Positions 11,341 through 25,395 are shown, numbered from the stretch's first letter. The stretch: 64,000 bases of DNA from Hetaerina americana (GCA_022747635.1 JAKTNV010000005.1:52582513-52646512); one strand, 5' to 3'. Program-made: numbers and translations. Notes: generated from the sequence alone by a model not told the origin.

Positions 11341-13174
11341 GAAGCGCACGCATAAATATCCATCGACGTAAAAGAAAAAAAAACAATAAAAGAGAAGGCC
11401 GTCAATTTTCATCCTGAAGATAGAAACGCCTGAACGAATCTGTAAAATTTTGCGTTTTTAAAAATATAGCACGTTTGGGATCACGGAAGTGCGGGGAGTC
11501 TTTGGAAAGAAGAGGAGAGGATCTTACGCGTCTCTGAGGGTTCTCCCGTGGGCCTGAGTAATCGGGCGAGTGAAGGAATTCCTGCAAAGGGATATATACC
11601 CTCCCCTGACTCCGTACGAAACCAACCCGAGAGGACTCGGGTTCGACGCCCGCCGGATCGACCAGCGAGAGAGAGAGATCCCTCTACCCAAGAAACACCC
11701 TCTTCCGTATCTCCAGGAAGGACAAGGGAATCGCGGCGAGGAACGGGGATTCGTCGGATTGTGACCTTACGAAGACGGCGACACAGCTTGCAGAGAAGTG
11801 AGTGTGTTTTTAAAAAAAAGTAATATTGGTGCCTACCATCATGGTGGAGAGAAAGGTCAACCCCATTCATTTTTGGTGTGGAAGGAGGGGGGAAGGAGGG
11901 TCGTGGTGGGAGGGGAAGAGAGGAAATTGGGGGTGGGGTGTGGAAATCATTCGCACCAATTTTTTTTTCCTCTCCCACTCCCCTCTCCTTCGTCCGTCCT
12001 TAGCCCCGCTTCCCATTGTGATACGTCTGCACTCGCAAATGCAGAGGACGTGGAATAAATATCTCGGCACGGTTTTGCCTTTTATCGAGGAGTATTTGTG
12101 TGTTCTTTTGAAAAGTTTGCGGCGAGGGTTTCGGGCGTAAGCCGAGGCCCAGTAGCCAAGGCCTTCTGTCCCTCACCGTTCCACGCCCGAAAATTTTCAC
12201 GCACGTACTTTCGAGTAGCGCGCAACGAAAGAGTATTCCGCTGTTTTTCGGTTTTTGTTTGAGTATTCTGAATATTTGTCATCTTTCTTGGACATAAATC
12301 CGTCTATTTTACTTTGAAAGTACTTTTTAAGTTCTCCTTTGTTTGATAATATGGGAATTTTCCCCGATGCCCCCCGTGAAACTTTATATTCGTCCATCGA
12401 TTTGTTTTCCCATACCTTTTTTCCAGATATATAAATACGCAGTGTCAACTTGTACGGGCCTTGGGTTCATGATTTTTCATGCCATGAAAAATTAGAAGTT
12501 TGCGAATAGGTTGAAGGATTTACTGGATAATGTAATTTTTTAAGCAATTATGTCTCTTCTGCGTTTAATTTACGGATATTTTCTTATTGTGTGCAATATT
12601 TAGTTTAAACTTACTCGTGAAGTGGAAGAGCCACTTAGTACTCCAGTTACAATTCCATAACTTCGTTTTATTTATGCTTTCCTCGGAATCTCATGTGGAA
12701 TATTTTTTCCTTCTCACGAACTATATCGGAAGGTGTGCCTAGTTAAGTTACTCTTGTGCTCTTGAAAGTGAAAATACTCTTTCGGTGAATGTAGGTATTT
12801 CATGTAAATTTCGCTTCCATGCTATCAATTAGCACAATGACCTCTTCGTCAGAGTGTAAAATTGGGTGTCTCAGACTGTAAATCAAGTCGCGGGATGAGC
12901 ACGTACTTGGCCGTGGATCGTGGACAAGGCTTACGGTTGGACGGAGATAGTGTTTCAGGACTACCTTTCGAAGGTCTCTCATTAAATCATTTGATAGGAA
13001 GTGCTACGAGCAACAGGATAGAGAGAGAGAGAGATTTTGAAGATAAATTTGTAGATAGATAAATAATAGTTGATGTGATATGGGAAATAATGTTTATTCT
13101 GAATCTTCTTTCGGAAAGTAAAGCAGATGCACACAACTTGAGGACATCCTAATAATATGAATGCGAGAATTTTT
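11341..13174. other. unassigned sequence, no recognised gene
   Basis: 11341-12200 is moderately GC-rich with a second G-rich patch at about 11870-11940. The rest is AT-rich. A frame of 165 codons on the minus strand (11481-11978) has biased composition and no motif I recognise. A short GA run lies at 13020-13035. Confidence 0.4.
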
Positions 13175-13213
13175 GTACAAATATCGATCGTAGAAGGTGA
13201 TCGATATTTGTAC
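13175..13213. repeat. 15-bp perfect hairpin
   Basis: Arms 13175-13189 and 13199-13213 are exact reverse complements (GTACAAATATCGATC) around a 9-base loop. No gene context. It could be the centre of an eroded palindromic element. Confidence 0.7.
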
Positions 13214-15296
13214 CAAAGTAGAGACTATGTATTAATATTTAGGAACTAGAATATGAGGATGGATTTATTAGATTTTTCGTTTACAAATGATTGAGAATTC
13301 GATTTTTTCGTTTGTTTCTATTTTAATTTCTCTTTCTCGCGTGCACCTACAGAGGTTTCGTCGAGAGTTTCCACAAAGTGCTTTCGCATATACGGGTCTG
13401 TTCCTCACACTCATTTTTGTCAGAGTTCTCGATGCGTTTCCGCGGCAAATTTCACCCCGCCCTCAACCCCTCCCTAGTCTAATCGGGGGAGAATTGCGAC
13501 GAAAAATATCTCTCTCTCACCACCGATTGCGTACTTTAGTGGAACTCCGGCGAAACATAGTCGTGGTTTAGCGGAAATATATATCAATGCGTGTGAATTT
13601 TTGCACCACCATCCATTATTTCTTAATTTCCTTCCACATAAAAGTACTTCCAGCCGCGAACGTCGTGTCTCAAATGCCATTACTTGCGTACCTCGCGAGC
13701 GAAAGTTTTTATGATCTTCATGGTGAAACAGCTTTCCTGACTATTGTGAGATCTCAACTCTAAGGTGATATTTGAGTTTTTTTGTAAATCCTGGATTTTT
13801 GGCGCTAGGCGTTCTCCGTCCATTGGAGAAAAAAATCCACTGACTGTGAAGTGAAGTTGTTAATTACTACAGCTCATCGATGTTCAATCTGCCACACCCG
13901 AAGCATATCTCTTTGAAGATGATAATGGCAATATCGTCATAGGGATAAGTTTTTAAGCCTATGTACAAATCTTTGGAGAGATTTTAAGATTAATACTCCA
14001 TTGTGGAGTGGGACACCAGGAATGGTCTCAATGAAAACTCCCTCTGAATTACGTGTGCGAGAGGGACCCTTTTGAAGGACTTTCTTAACTGGTCATTGTA
14101 TTTTTGCTCTGATTACCATTTGTCGTTTTTAATGTCAGTCCTCGCCTCTGTGAAATTTTGATTCCAAGGATTTTCACCCTTTACCCTATAAGCCTTGCTC
14201 TCACCACCACCGACCGCGTCGAAAGATTTGGGCGCGGTCCATCCCGATATGGCGCACCAAGAGCCGTTAGTAGGGAGGATAGTGATACAGAACGGAGATT
14301 GGCGGCACATAGTGGATGCATTATTTTGGTGAGAAATGCCTTTGAAACGAATTAGAAAAAATATTTCAATGTAGGGTAATTAAATTGTGAGGTGAAACTT
14401 AAAAATAATTTTTTTTTGTCTTTTGTCTAGCGTCTTAAGATTAGGAAATATTTAGGAATGCCACTTCCTTTGAAGAAATTCCGAAGTTATCTATGAATAA
14501 AATAGAAAAAAATAGTTATATCATTCAATAAGGAGTTATCATCACTACTATAGGTTTTGCACATTTTAAAATTTACCCATAGATCATATAAGTTGTCGTA
14601 AGTCAGGGCTTGAGAATAATTCCAAATTAAGTCGAAAGAGTAATTTTTAATTTCTTCTTCAATATGGCAAAGTTCCTAAAAGTGCTCGTTGAAATTTCCT
14701 TGTAAATACCGGGATATTAAGCTGGCAGGTGAAGTGACTTATCTTCGTCCGAGCTGTGTCGTGGTGAGGAAACTGAATGAAGTGCTATTTCGTGGGTGAA
14801 GGTTCAATTATTCACCTTATTATTGCGCTATTACTGGTTCAGTTGTTTTCAATGCTAGCTGAACGTGCAGAAGACGAAGTTCAAAAATACAATTTCCTTA
14901 AAATGAGCAATTATTATCATCCGTATTATCTGTTACTCGTGTGGCCTCGAGGAAAATGTCTTTTGTATTTGACTTTAACATGTCTTTCAAATTTCTCTAA
15001 ATTGGAAAAGAGACGTGAACTTTTAAACCCATTATCTCTCTTCACTCAATATCCATTCGATTACGATTTTTTGAGCATCATACGTATACACTCGATAACT
15101 AAAATTCAAAATCATTCATCATAATCAAATTATAATTTTATTTTGCCGTATTTATAGGAGACGCGGCGTAGATAGTTCACTTTTCTGGAAACATTGTTGT
15201 CAACTCAGTCTATACAGAAATGAAACTTTGACAGATTTTATGGAGGCGTCAAATTCTACCGTAGTAAGAGGAGACCAGGAGAAGCAGAACTTCTGC
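13214..15296. other. unassigned sequence, no recognised gene
   Basis: Alternating AT-rich and mixed sequence. Small open frames, for example 115 codons ending at 15124, look like chance. Nothing is recognised. Confidence 0.4.
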
Positions 15297-15830
15297 GTGG
15301 GAGATGGAATCGGTCGAATGCTAGATTATCCACAAGCGAAGGCACTTCAGGTCCCTCGAGACCCCATCGTATCCCGCTCGGTCCTCAACCGATTCCTGTA
15401 GCGAAAATTGGCCGGGAAGGGTGAACGTGGAAATTAAGGTGATGCCCGCGGCGAATTTTCTCCTCATCCCACCATTTTAAGTTTCGGCCCCCCCAAAGTG
15501 AATGGAAATGGTACTCATATTCTCCCTCTCTCTCTCACTCTGTTCGAATCGGCCGCCGCGGGCAACGAAGCCGTCTCCCGTTCTTGCCCAAACCTCGGCA
15601 CTTCACTCCACCATCGCCCGTCTCCACTTTACCTTATCCTTTTCTCATCACACGGAGATGGTCTCCAAATTGCTCCATTCAAACGGAGACCCACTTCCGA
15701 ATTCTTTCCTCGTCCCTTCCTATCTCTTTTTTTCTCTCTTGCATTTCCTATTTCTCTGTCACCATCTCTCCACTCTCTTCTCCCTTCTTCCCCCCCACCA
15801 AGGCTTCATGACACGATAGGTTGATCAATG
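15297..15830. other. GC-rich island, pyrimidine-skewed in its second half
   Basis: From about 15520 to 15800 the plus strand is C/T-rich and open in all three forward frames at once. That is the signature of low-complexity skew and not of a gene. Confidence 0.55.
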
Positions 15831-17820
15831 AAAGCAAGTCGGGAAAGAAAGAAGTATTTGCTAGAGAATTTTTCACCATTCGGAAAGTTTTCGCTGGTCA
15901 AAAAGAGATGGAGGGAAATCTTCGCTCTCTCAGGATGCCGGACGCATCCAGAACGCGACGTGACAATAATGAAACAAAAAATCGTGATGTGCGGGGGGGG
16001 GCAGCGTGAGAGTACCTGTCATCATGGTTTAGAGAACGGGAGAGCGTTTTGTGACACAAATTTTTTGGGCGACGTGGGGCGGGGAGTTTATCAGGGGGCT
16101 CCGTGTGGAGTGGCGAGCGGGCCAAACGGAATCCTTCTGCGATCAAATTGAAGGAGCGAAAGGACCAACAGCACGTAAATACGTATCCTGAGAAGAGTTA
16201 TCACGAGATTCACAATACGATTGATTGAACAGCTCAAGTCTATTCTCCTATATTCCTCGGGCAAATCGGACGATTTGATTTTCGGAACACTTTGTGTCCG
16301 TTTAAATTGGTATGTATGTGCTTCGGCGTCGGATCAATCCAATTCCGCCTCTGTGATGAAATAAAAACTGCATCCCCGGGTGTGTAAATTTTTAGAGTGT
16401 TCTCACTGAGTAACTTCGGTACGTTTGTGATTTTATTTTCGGCTCGCGATATGCAATTTTTCACCAGCACGTCCTTGTAGTTTGGTGGGTAAATTTAGTT
16501 AGCTTTTCGCGTCGCACCTCTCAAATTTCTTTCGCGTCACTCCAAACAAGCGTATCAAAACGGAGCTTGAGAAATTATGAGGAATATATGAAGGTATTTA
16601 CAAAGTGTACTTGTCACTTTCAGTTTACATCTCACTATGAAACCGAAAATTAAATTTAAATGGCTCGCTACATTTAAATGAGTTTAATTACTATGAATAC
16701 CTATCTCTTTAGCATTCCTATGAACATATTCATGTTAGTATTGAAATACAATCCACATTCTGTTTAAACTCTTTTTTACTTTTCAGCAATTAATTATGTG
16801 TAAAACTCAAAGAAGAAAATGAAACTCCTCACATCCTGCATGATTTCTGTTCGCTAAGACTTGGGACCAGCTCTATATTTCTTGTTTATCATTATCTATC
16901 TATTTGTTATCAATCTTTATGGGTGATACTTTGTCCCGTGGCAAGACTTTTAACAATTCTTGCGTACAAGCGTTCTTCAAATGCCTATTTACGGCAATTT
17001 TGTTGGTGTTTATAGGATAATATTTAATGGTAGATGAGGATAAGTTAACTCTTTAATCGTATTTAACAATTTTACATTCTAACCAACTCTGACCTTCAGA
17101 GTCCACTGATTCCGCACATTTGGCATTACATATTCAATTTATATTTAAAAATAAATATCAACGTTTAGGTGAGAAATTGATGAGAAAAAACGCTTTTCAT
17201 TTTATTAGCCAAAATGTCTCCTAATTGTCACCGAATTGAAAAAAATCTTTTTTAACGTTTGTGGCCTTGGGAGGGGTGAAGAAAGCGGCCATTCCGTCAA
17301 TCGACTCCAATTTGCGAAGGTATGAAGAGACTATTTTCTTTTCCTCTGACAAATGCACATTTTTGTCACTTTGGATGTTAAATTTATGCGGTTATGGTTA
17401 TTTTTATGAGTTTTTTCAATTGCCGAAATCATCAAATAACAGTTGAATAACAAAAAATATAATGTATTGGTTGAAAAATAAAGAGGCTTTAATTGTTAAG
17501 CATGACGTTTTGCCAATGTAGGCAGCTTTAATTCATGTAAAAAAATTGATTTTACTTACTCGTATGCACTTGAGCCTTTTATTTCCTCTCTTATGCTGAG
17601 AAAATTCATCTTAGTCGAGGGAGCCACTATATTAGTTGGATTTATCTATATTTGTTACAAGGAAATTCAAATTCTTTTCCTTAACTATTTCAGCCACCAA
17701 ATATACTATTTTCTTAAAATAAAATTATTATATAAAGTTTAGTGAGTTCCAAAATCACATTAAATGTTGAACTGGTTATTTTCAACAACGTGCTGATGAA
17801 CTTTGGAAAGATTTCCCCAC
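15831..17820. other. unassigned sequence, no recognised gene
   Basis: A moderately GC-rich start (to about 16150) is followed by AT-rich DNA with no recognisable feature. Confidence 0.4.
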
Positions 17821-18000
17821 GATTACTGGTCTCCATGGCAGCGGGGTAACGTCCATTCCAGCCAACCCAGAGGTCGCGGGTTCGATTCCCGCCTAGGTCT
17901 CGAGAGTTTGAACTTGTCTTTAATGTAATATGCAGTGGTTAGATCGAAAAAGGGACTTTAAAGTCTCAATCTCGCCCCCATGAAACCATTAACTAAATAA
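17821..18000 (+). mobile_element. tRNA-derived SINE-like element (family D)
   Basis: Positions about 17833-17900 resemble a tRNA 3' half. GCGGG-TTCGATT-CCCGC gives a perfect 5-bp T stem with a B-box (GGTTCGATTCC). An A-box-like segment lies upstream, but I could not close a full acceptor stem. A short A-rich end (AAATAAAAATAAATGA) follows near 18000. It is probably a SINE or tRNA pseudogene. Confidence 0.5.
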
Positions 18001-18425
18001 AAATAAATGATCGGAATAAGCACAAGCCCTTAGTTTTCCTCGATCACGCGAATCTAAAGACGTTTTCACAATGAAAAATATTTAAACGTAGACACACAGT
18101 TGGCAGTCTTAAGTAAAATATACGTCAGCCATCTCCGATTTTGAAATTCGATATTTGACGTTCGTTTCCGAATCTCCTACAGTCTATCTATCTATCTCCG
18201 TAAAGTTAGTGGGTGGCAAATAAATTACTCTTATCCCTTCTAGGGAGGAATATTTCCGCCAGCTACGACGGCAAGTCACACTATATCCCTCCCCCACACA
18301 TTACGTCCGTAATTCAATCCGTCCCGAACCCCTCTATCCCCATTACTCTCCCGCCCACAAACAAAAATAGTATGCTTCACCTCGACTATCGTACGAAGAG
18401 GAATGGGTTTATCCGTATGAATTAG
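18001..18425. other. unassigned sequence
   Basis: Nothing recognised. A short TCTA repeat lies near 18183. Confidence 0.4.
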
Positions 18426-19260
18426 TGAGGTTTAACGATACGGCCGAGGTTCTTTTTTTTCCCCTGCCTCCTCTCCTGCGCGCTATTGCATTATGTGCCT
18501 GTTCTTTTTTTCCGGCAGGATTTTTTCCGAGAGGTTTTGTGACTGTGGCGTGGGAGGAAGGGAAAAAGTGTGGGTTAGAAGAGGGAGGGTGAGAGAGGAA
18601 AGGTAGGAGTTTGTTGCCGTGAGAAGTGGGGGGAGTGGACATTGGGGTAAGGCCTCGAATTCGTGGCGGGCTGGGGAGGAGGAAGGTTTAGACCCCGGGG
18701 GTGGGGGGGAGATTGGGGAGTGTTGGAAGGCGAGGATAAAATGGGGGTGAGGGTAGGAGCGAGAAGGGTTAAGGAGAAGCGGCCTGCGGCCATCCGGCCT
18801 TCGACCTCCCACCCTCCAAAAAGGGCCCCTTCCGGTCAAGGGCTTTGGATACGGATGTGACCGAGAGAGAGAAAGAGGGAAGAAAAAATAGGTATAAAGC
18901 GAAAAAGAACGTTTTCTGTGCCGTTAAAGTGTTCCGCCCTCGACCCCTCCTCCTCCACTTCGCTCTTTCCTCTGCCCCCCCCCCAATCTACCCCGCAGCG
19001 TTCAGCATATGAATTTGAAACCAGGAGGATCGTCCAATGGTCCGCCTCCCTTTTTAACCAAACACCTCCCCTCCCCCCCGATCTTCTTCCGACTCACCCC
19101 CTCAATCAGTTTTCCGCCTGTGTATCGCGTCCGAATCGATAGTGCGAGATCGAGGAGGTCAAAAGCGATATGGGAACTGGGGGAAGAGAGGTTGTGCGGA
19201 TAGGGGGAGAGCGAGATTGGGGGGAGGGAGGGGGTGGTGAAGGATGTGGATGGGTGGATT
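18426..19260. other. GC-rich island: purine tract then pyrimidine tract then purine tract
   Basis: The plus strand is G/A-rich at 18540-18780, C/T-rich at 18930-19120 and G/A-rich again at 19150-19250. All open frames within are skew artefacts. Confidence 0.55.
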
Positions 19261-20840
19261 CCAAGGCAGCGGAAATGGATCGAAAGCTTAAGGTTCTCCC
19301 CCCTTGTTTTAATGCGTCCTGGAGGTCAAAAGTGTGAGCGTCAGTGAGGTGTGGAGTTTGCGCTCGAGCTGTGAAATCGATTAGGTCACTTCATCGCTCT
19401 TACCGCTGCTAATTGCGCTCGTGTTATCTCGCGCTGAACCGTCAACTGTGCCTTGACAGAATTTTTACACAGTCAGCCTTAATGAGTTTCATTTTGTGCC
19501 ATTCTGGTCGTTTGTGTTTGAGTACCTTTTCTTGTATTCTATGTCTCCAATCTTCCGTCCTATCTAAATAATACTGTCATTAAGGCGTGTTCACTTTGAT
19601 TTTTTTAAATTTTATACAGTATTATTAGTTTTAAAAGCGAGTGATATACTATTAAGTTTTCTAAGTATTAATGTTACGGGTATCCATAAATTTGCCATGA
19701 ATTTAAAGCCTGAAGTTCGATAAATTCTGATGATGAAATACAACCCTGTAGCACAATGATTACTATAAACATTTATACTTAATTTGATATTGTTTTATTA
19801 TTTTTTGGAAAGAAGGGCATCTAGGGAACTATCTTAATATGTCCTGAAATTGAGCATATTAATATGATTGGCATTAATTTTAGTTAAATTTTAGCTATTG
19901 AATATTGTCTTTGCATTACGCTATTTGTGAATGAATTTTTTTTTGATGAGCCCTACCACTTTCAACGATTGTATGTAATCCCTGCGAAGGCGATTACTTT
20001 TATAGCTACGGACAAAATGCAGCTCTTAATCGAGGTGCCACTGAATAATTTCGTTGATAGAGGTATGTATTAAGTTGTACCTTTTGATTATAAAGTTACC
20101 ATTTGTTTTGCATAAATTGCTAACTTTAAGTTTAGTCCAGATATTCTAGGCTAATATTTACAAATAAAACATTTATTGGTAAATGAAAATCTTCATCGTA
20201 TTGACATAACAATTTTAACGACAATATTGCGGATTTATAAAAAGGTCTGATAGTCATTATTCTTTGGCTTTGTTGCTCTCAAAATAAAACAAATAATTTT
20301 CTTGTATGCTGCACATCATAGGGATATTTTTTTGGTCCAAGTTAATTTTATACTATGAAAGAGTTTGCAGAATGTTAAAAAAATTGTGGAAATATCTGTG
20401 ACAGAAAATTTAATGCATCGCAAGTAGAGCTCAAAGAAATAGTTTTAGAATCATTATATGATTTCACTTGTCGAGAAAAGTCCAAAATTGTCGATTGGAC
20501 GTGTGAATTCATTTTGTTTTTTCCATCAATTCGAAAGAAATACATTCAGTTCGGCGATGTGAAACCTATCATCCCAATCGAACTTCTTCTAAAGAATTCC
20601 CTTGTATGATCTTTAAAGAATTAAAATAATTTTTTTGGAATTTCAGAAGGATACCTTTTCATAACTCACACTGATTGCCCAACACAAAATGAAATTAATC
20701 TCGATGGACCTATAGATACTCCAAACCTACTGCGGGGGTTTTTTGCTCTACCGTGGGTACTGACGATAAAACGACGACGAAATTAAACGAGATAAAACGG
20801 CAGTCGGACACCCGTCGTGGACTATAAGGGGAACTTCGCT
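19261..20840. other. AT-rich unassigned sequence
   Basis: Very few open frames above 60 codons and nothing recognised. Confidence 0.45.
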
Positions 20841-21300
20841 TCATGCACAAGGCCGTTTGCTTTGGGAAGAGGTGAGTGGGGCTGGCTATCGATGTAGTGA
20901 GCACCAGATTCCCTGCTTGAATCAGAACGACGCCGCAAATATCCGCCCCCCCCCCCACATATTCACGCCGCCGCGGCGACTGCAATCCGGCCCGGTGTTT
21001 CACGGCAGACGGCATGTTTGGGGTGTGTTCACGTCTTCTTCCTGTCCGCACTCCTCCCACAAACCCGCATCTCTCAGCCGTATCCGTCGTCGAGCCTTTG
21101 AAGTCTCGATATCCTCGCCGGGGCGACGCGAGACGGCGGGTACCAAAGCGGAATAGTCCTAAGCACGCCGTCCCAACGTCTCCAAAGGCGCTCTCTCTCT
21201 CTCGAAAATTCGTGATGACGGCGTGTGACGTGACTCGGACTTCAAATGCGGCACTTCGCACACCTAAAGGGGAGGACTGTTATCGCAGGCGATGGGATGA
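20841..21300. promoter_or_regulatory. CpG-rich island, possible promoter or first exon
   Basis: CpG is frequent (for example CCGCCGCGGCGAC near 20970) in an otherwise CpG-poor, AT-rich neighbourhood. Both strands are open for long stretches (183 codons minus, 140 codons plus), as often happens in GC-rich DNA. A TGACGTGA element lies at 21226-21233. I see no protein family on either strand. It could be a promoter with a first exon, or a GC-rich repeat. Confidence 0.3.
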
Positions 21301-24300
21301 AAACAAGTTACGTGGGGAGTTGAAACGGATTTTTGGCTCCCTATCAAATCCAGCAAAATCACAGACTAAGTTCGGCCGGAATATCGGTTTTCCCTTGATA
21401 TCCTCTCTCCTCAATGCACTCGCTAATGGAAAGTGAGAGTTTGGTTCGAGCATTATTCTGGATATTAAGTATGGTCTGCACACTGGGAAGTCTTTATAAA
21501 TTATCAAATTAACGGATAAATCTTTGAATGAATCCTACTAAACATTGAATTTTGAACTGCAATAATGAACGCTTGAATGAATTCCACCGAATGATAGTGT
21601 CTTTTAACTGACGTCTGCAATTGTGAATTCATTTAATAATAAATTGAAGTTTTTAGCTTCGACTAATTTTATTTTAGTTGCAATGAGTAATTTAACAAGT
21701 TTTAATTGACCTAGTAATATCATATTGACGTTACTTCAGGTTCTCAATTTTAATGGCATTAATTTAAGATATGAACGGCATTTACCTATGAAGTGTAAAT
21801 GAGTTTACCATTTTCTTTTAATCGGGGGTGAAAGTTAAATTTTAAAAATGTTTTGCCAAAAAATTGTTTCATTGTTTTATATTCTTTTTTATGAAAGGCA
21901 TTACCTTAAATGATTATTATTGTGAGGCTTATTAAAATGCATTCAAAGTATGATAAATCAAGTGAAGTGAACACTCAACAACTGTGTCAGCGTCTTGTGT
22001 CTTAGTTTTCTGAAAATCAATCAATCCAAGTCTCAGGCCAGCTTATCTCTTGTTACCAAAAAAATAGACGTTTCACAAAACTTTCGTGCAAGTTAAAATA
22101 AGAAGTGAATTGCCGTCAAAAGTTTATCTAACCGGGAAGGCTTAGCAATCTGATCTTTTTACAGATACTTGTGTGTACGTATATTAATTAGCAATGTTAT
22201 TAATCGTGTGAATGGGGCACAGGAACATATCGTAGATAAAACAGCTCTGCTTTGTCCTAGACGTGTACAATATTACATAATACCCTCATTAAAACCTTTA
22301 CTTAAGGAGTTATCTTGAATTGAAGGAATAGTTCAGAATGGTTGTATGTCGGGATAACGTTGCTCCTTTATCATCAGAAGTTTCCGGTCTCAAATACGCC
22401 AATTCAATGTCCACTACGTTACCATCATGTAGTTTTTATTTTCCATGATGGTATTTTTTACCTCAAAACATTCGTAACCATCTTATGAATTAAAATTCAA
22501 AACTTTACAAAAATAAGTATTGATTTAATATTTACTGTTTTATTTAATTTGATTTGATTTGTACTCTAGCAGTCGAGTGACTCCTTAAAATTAGAATACC
22601 ATGTAGCAGAAGTACCTGCGTCATATACTTTTTGATTTCATAGTAACATGTATTGATAATTTTATCGCATGTGATGCCCAGAGTATTTGAAAATACTTCA
22701 GTGCAAAACATCCACTTTTCAAAGTAAATATTAACTGAAGAATAATTTAATGCAGAGATTTAAAAAAATTAATATCCGCCATTCTAGAAGTCAAAAATCA
22801 TAAATTACGACGAAGACTAAAGTAAGTAAGTAAACTAGATAATAAGAGTTTTTGGATTTAGAAATTTTTCGGAACTAAATAGACTGTAAGGAGATGAGGA
22901 TGTTTGAAGGGGTACTGCCAAAACATCCTGATACATTGATAACAAAGATGATGAATAAGAGAGTATAACAGTAAAATGTAGCATCATAGTGAAAATAGTC
23001 CCAAATACTTTATTTTCTAGCGTTATTGCCCTACTCTCTTCAGTGGTAAAATATAATGCATTCACGCGGCACACAATTTGTTATACCTGAATGAAGGGAT
23101 ACATAGCTCATAAAAATTTGTTTTATCCTGGAAATATTTATTGAAAGACAAGGGGAAGATATTGCGGTTACTTTGTAATTGATTCATTTGAATTTTTAAT
23201 GTTCTGTTATTTGATTCAGTGAGTAGATATAGTAGTTGTATATTAGAAATATAGCGTTGATGAAGCAATCTGACCATAAAAATTCTTCACAAGAGAACAT
23301 TTCCTTTCAGCGACTACGGTTAACTTAGTTCCTGGGGTGCAAAATATAGTTTGGGGAAAGAGCGACATGATATTTTTAAGTACTAAGATAGTCGTAAAAG
23401 CAATATCCTTCTTTTCTGGGGAAATAAGACTCTTCATAGGCTTCGTATTCCATGAAGGAAGCAACAAAACTCCGTTTTATTTGGGCACATCACTTTTGAG
23501 TTACCGGAAACCGGAAAATCCATTAAAAAGAGAACAGTTAATATGTTGTTAAAAAGCGCTCATTTTTAATGCGTTGAATTATAATATTCAGTGAAATGAG
23601 ATGAGCGTGGGTTATAGTTTTTTGCTATTTTCATGACGAAGAATGGAGAAAAATTTAACCAGATGAAGGAACTATTATAGTCATTTGAGTTAAGGTGGGG
23701 AAAAGGTAAAATGCTATGTAGGAAACTAGATGGAAAAAAATTAAAAGTAAATTGATGATATGGTCAGACATTCAGGGGTATCGATGATAGGATAAAGAAT
23801 TTTTGATTAATGTGTGAAGGAGAGCAAGCGTTTTGGACGACATATAAATTACAAATAATAAATACTAATTAAGTAGAAATAGATTGGAGTTAGACAAAAG
23901 GCGTTTATGTCATATGGAGTTGACTCAGAAGCTCACCAAAATTGAATGTGATAACCTACAGGACCTTTTACTCAACCTTATCCGTAATCAGGTAACAGAT
24001 TGTGGTTATTAATCAACTTAAATATTAGTTTTTGAAGGATGAGGACAGACGTTATCCAACTATAAGCCTTCGGATGTGTGGAATAGGGAAAAATACTGTA
24101 CGGGAGTAGTTATCCTATTCGTGAAAACATTACGGTTTCCCAAAGATTTCACTGAAATGAAAAACAATACCATTTGGATTTTGCATGCGTTTTTGCAAAG
24201 TTTTGCAATTTGGATCCGGGGCCTTCCAATCAACGCCTGAGTTCTCAACCCCACTGTGCAAGTACGCTCTATTAGCTATTCCTTAGCTAGCATCATGATT

Positions 24301-24847
24301 ACCTACCTTCTCACGCCCTCCCCTCCACCTCAGTGGGCCGGGCATATTACGGGAGATTGCAAGCCGCGGTGAGTTGTTTTACGGGACTTGTTCTCCGTTC
24401 ATTTCGGCGGTCGTTTAGGTCTGACACACACGTGTTGTTACGCAGTTGTTTGAGCAGTTTAATCGCTTCATCCTGATGTTTGTCCTCCTGTGGCAACATG
24501 ATAGGGGTCGAGTGAAGGGTCTTGTGGAAAAACGACCCAAATTGCATCCCTCCTTTATTAAGCAGTATTTGGAAGTGCTAGGATTGTATAGGGGAAAGAG
24601 ATGGTTTGAAAAGATACGTAGCTAAAACGTCTTTATTCTGTAGCAATTAAGACCGTATGTTAGTAAAACTTATCCATCCAGGCCTTGGTCACAGTCTGTA
24701 AATAACATGTAAATCAATTGTAAAATATGAAATGTATCCCAAAAAACAATCGCAATCGAGTTATACGTGTCCCAGAACAGTTTTCAAGGACATTTTTGCC
24801 TGCTGCTATCTATATTCCATACTTTGGGTTTACAAGATGGTTACATT
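21301..24847. other. unassigned AT-rich sequence
   Basis: 3.5 kb without a recognisable gene or repeat. A small imperfect palindrome is present at 22424-22454 (CCATCATG ... CATGATGG). Open frames are short. Confidence 0.4.
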
Positions 24848-25115
24848 CTCTTGGTGGTAGTTCAGGGGTAGAGCGTTGAACTACTGACTGTGAGGTAGGC
24901 GCGGGTTCGATACCAGGGCATGAGCCTAGTTACCTGATATTCACTTGAGCTGTGCGATTTTCCGAGTACCAGAACTTGCTGGGAAACCATAGGCGTCACA
25001 GGGAAAGGATCTGGTGACTTGTGAGTTTCACCCATCGTTGGGCTTAGTTTAGGGTGAACTCTACCATCACCCATCAAATCGACCTATGGGTTGATAACTG
25101 TGTTTTATAATCGTG
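24848..25115 (+). mobile_element. tRNA-derived SINE, family B
   Basis: The head (24856-24915) has A-box-like TAGTTCAGGGGTAGAGCG and B-box GCGGGTTCGATACC. The body carries the family blocks GGGAAACCAT, CACAGGGAAAG, GAACTCTACCATCACC and a 3' end of the form CGACCTATGGGTTGATAAC, followed by TGTGTTTTATAA. The same block order is seen at 27.7, 39.6 and 57.1 kb. There is no coding capacity, so a LINE partner is needed for movement. Confidence 0.8.
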
Positions 25116-25395
25116 GAAAAGATAAAGTCAGACGATAGATTCTAAACACTGAATACCATTCAAGAGAACGGGAGCAATTAAAAAAGACATATTTTACGTC
25201 AAGATCAAAATGACGTTAGGAACCACTACTGCATGATCTTGGAAATTTTTTCTTAGAATATATTAGCTAGTATCATTAAATAAAGAAAGAAGATGCCAAC
25301 GAGAGCAGTCAATGCTGGGCTACCGTGAGTGGTTGTAAGAATATTAATAACAAAGCACTAAAATAATCCTAAGAAAAGGTGGTTAAAAATGTGAC

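Noticed and set aside
10220..11386. 388-codon open frame on the minus strand
   Set aside because: Almost only Pro, Ser, Leu and Thr, lying exactly on a G-rich purine tract. Other frames are open too, so composition explains it.
19720..19750. CTGATGATGAAATAC as a hammerhead core
   Set aside because: CTGATGA and GAAA overlap with no room for stem II, and there is no self-complementary stem III.
22360..22400. ATCATCAGAAGTTTCCGGTC as another hammerhead core
   Set aside because: On the minus strand GACCGGAAAC comes before CTGATGAT, the wrong order, and there is no stem II.
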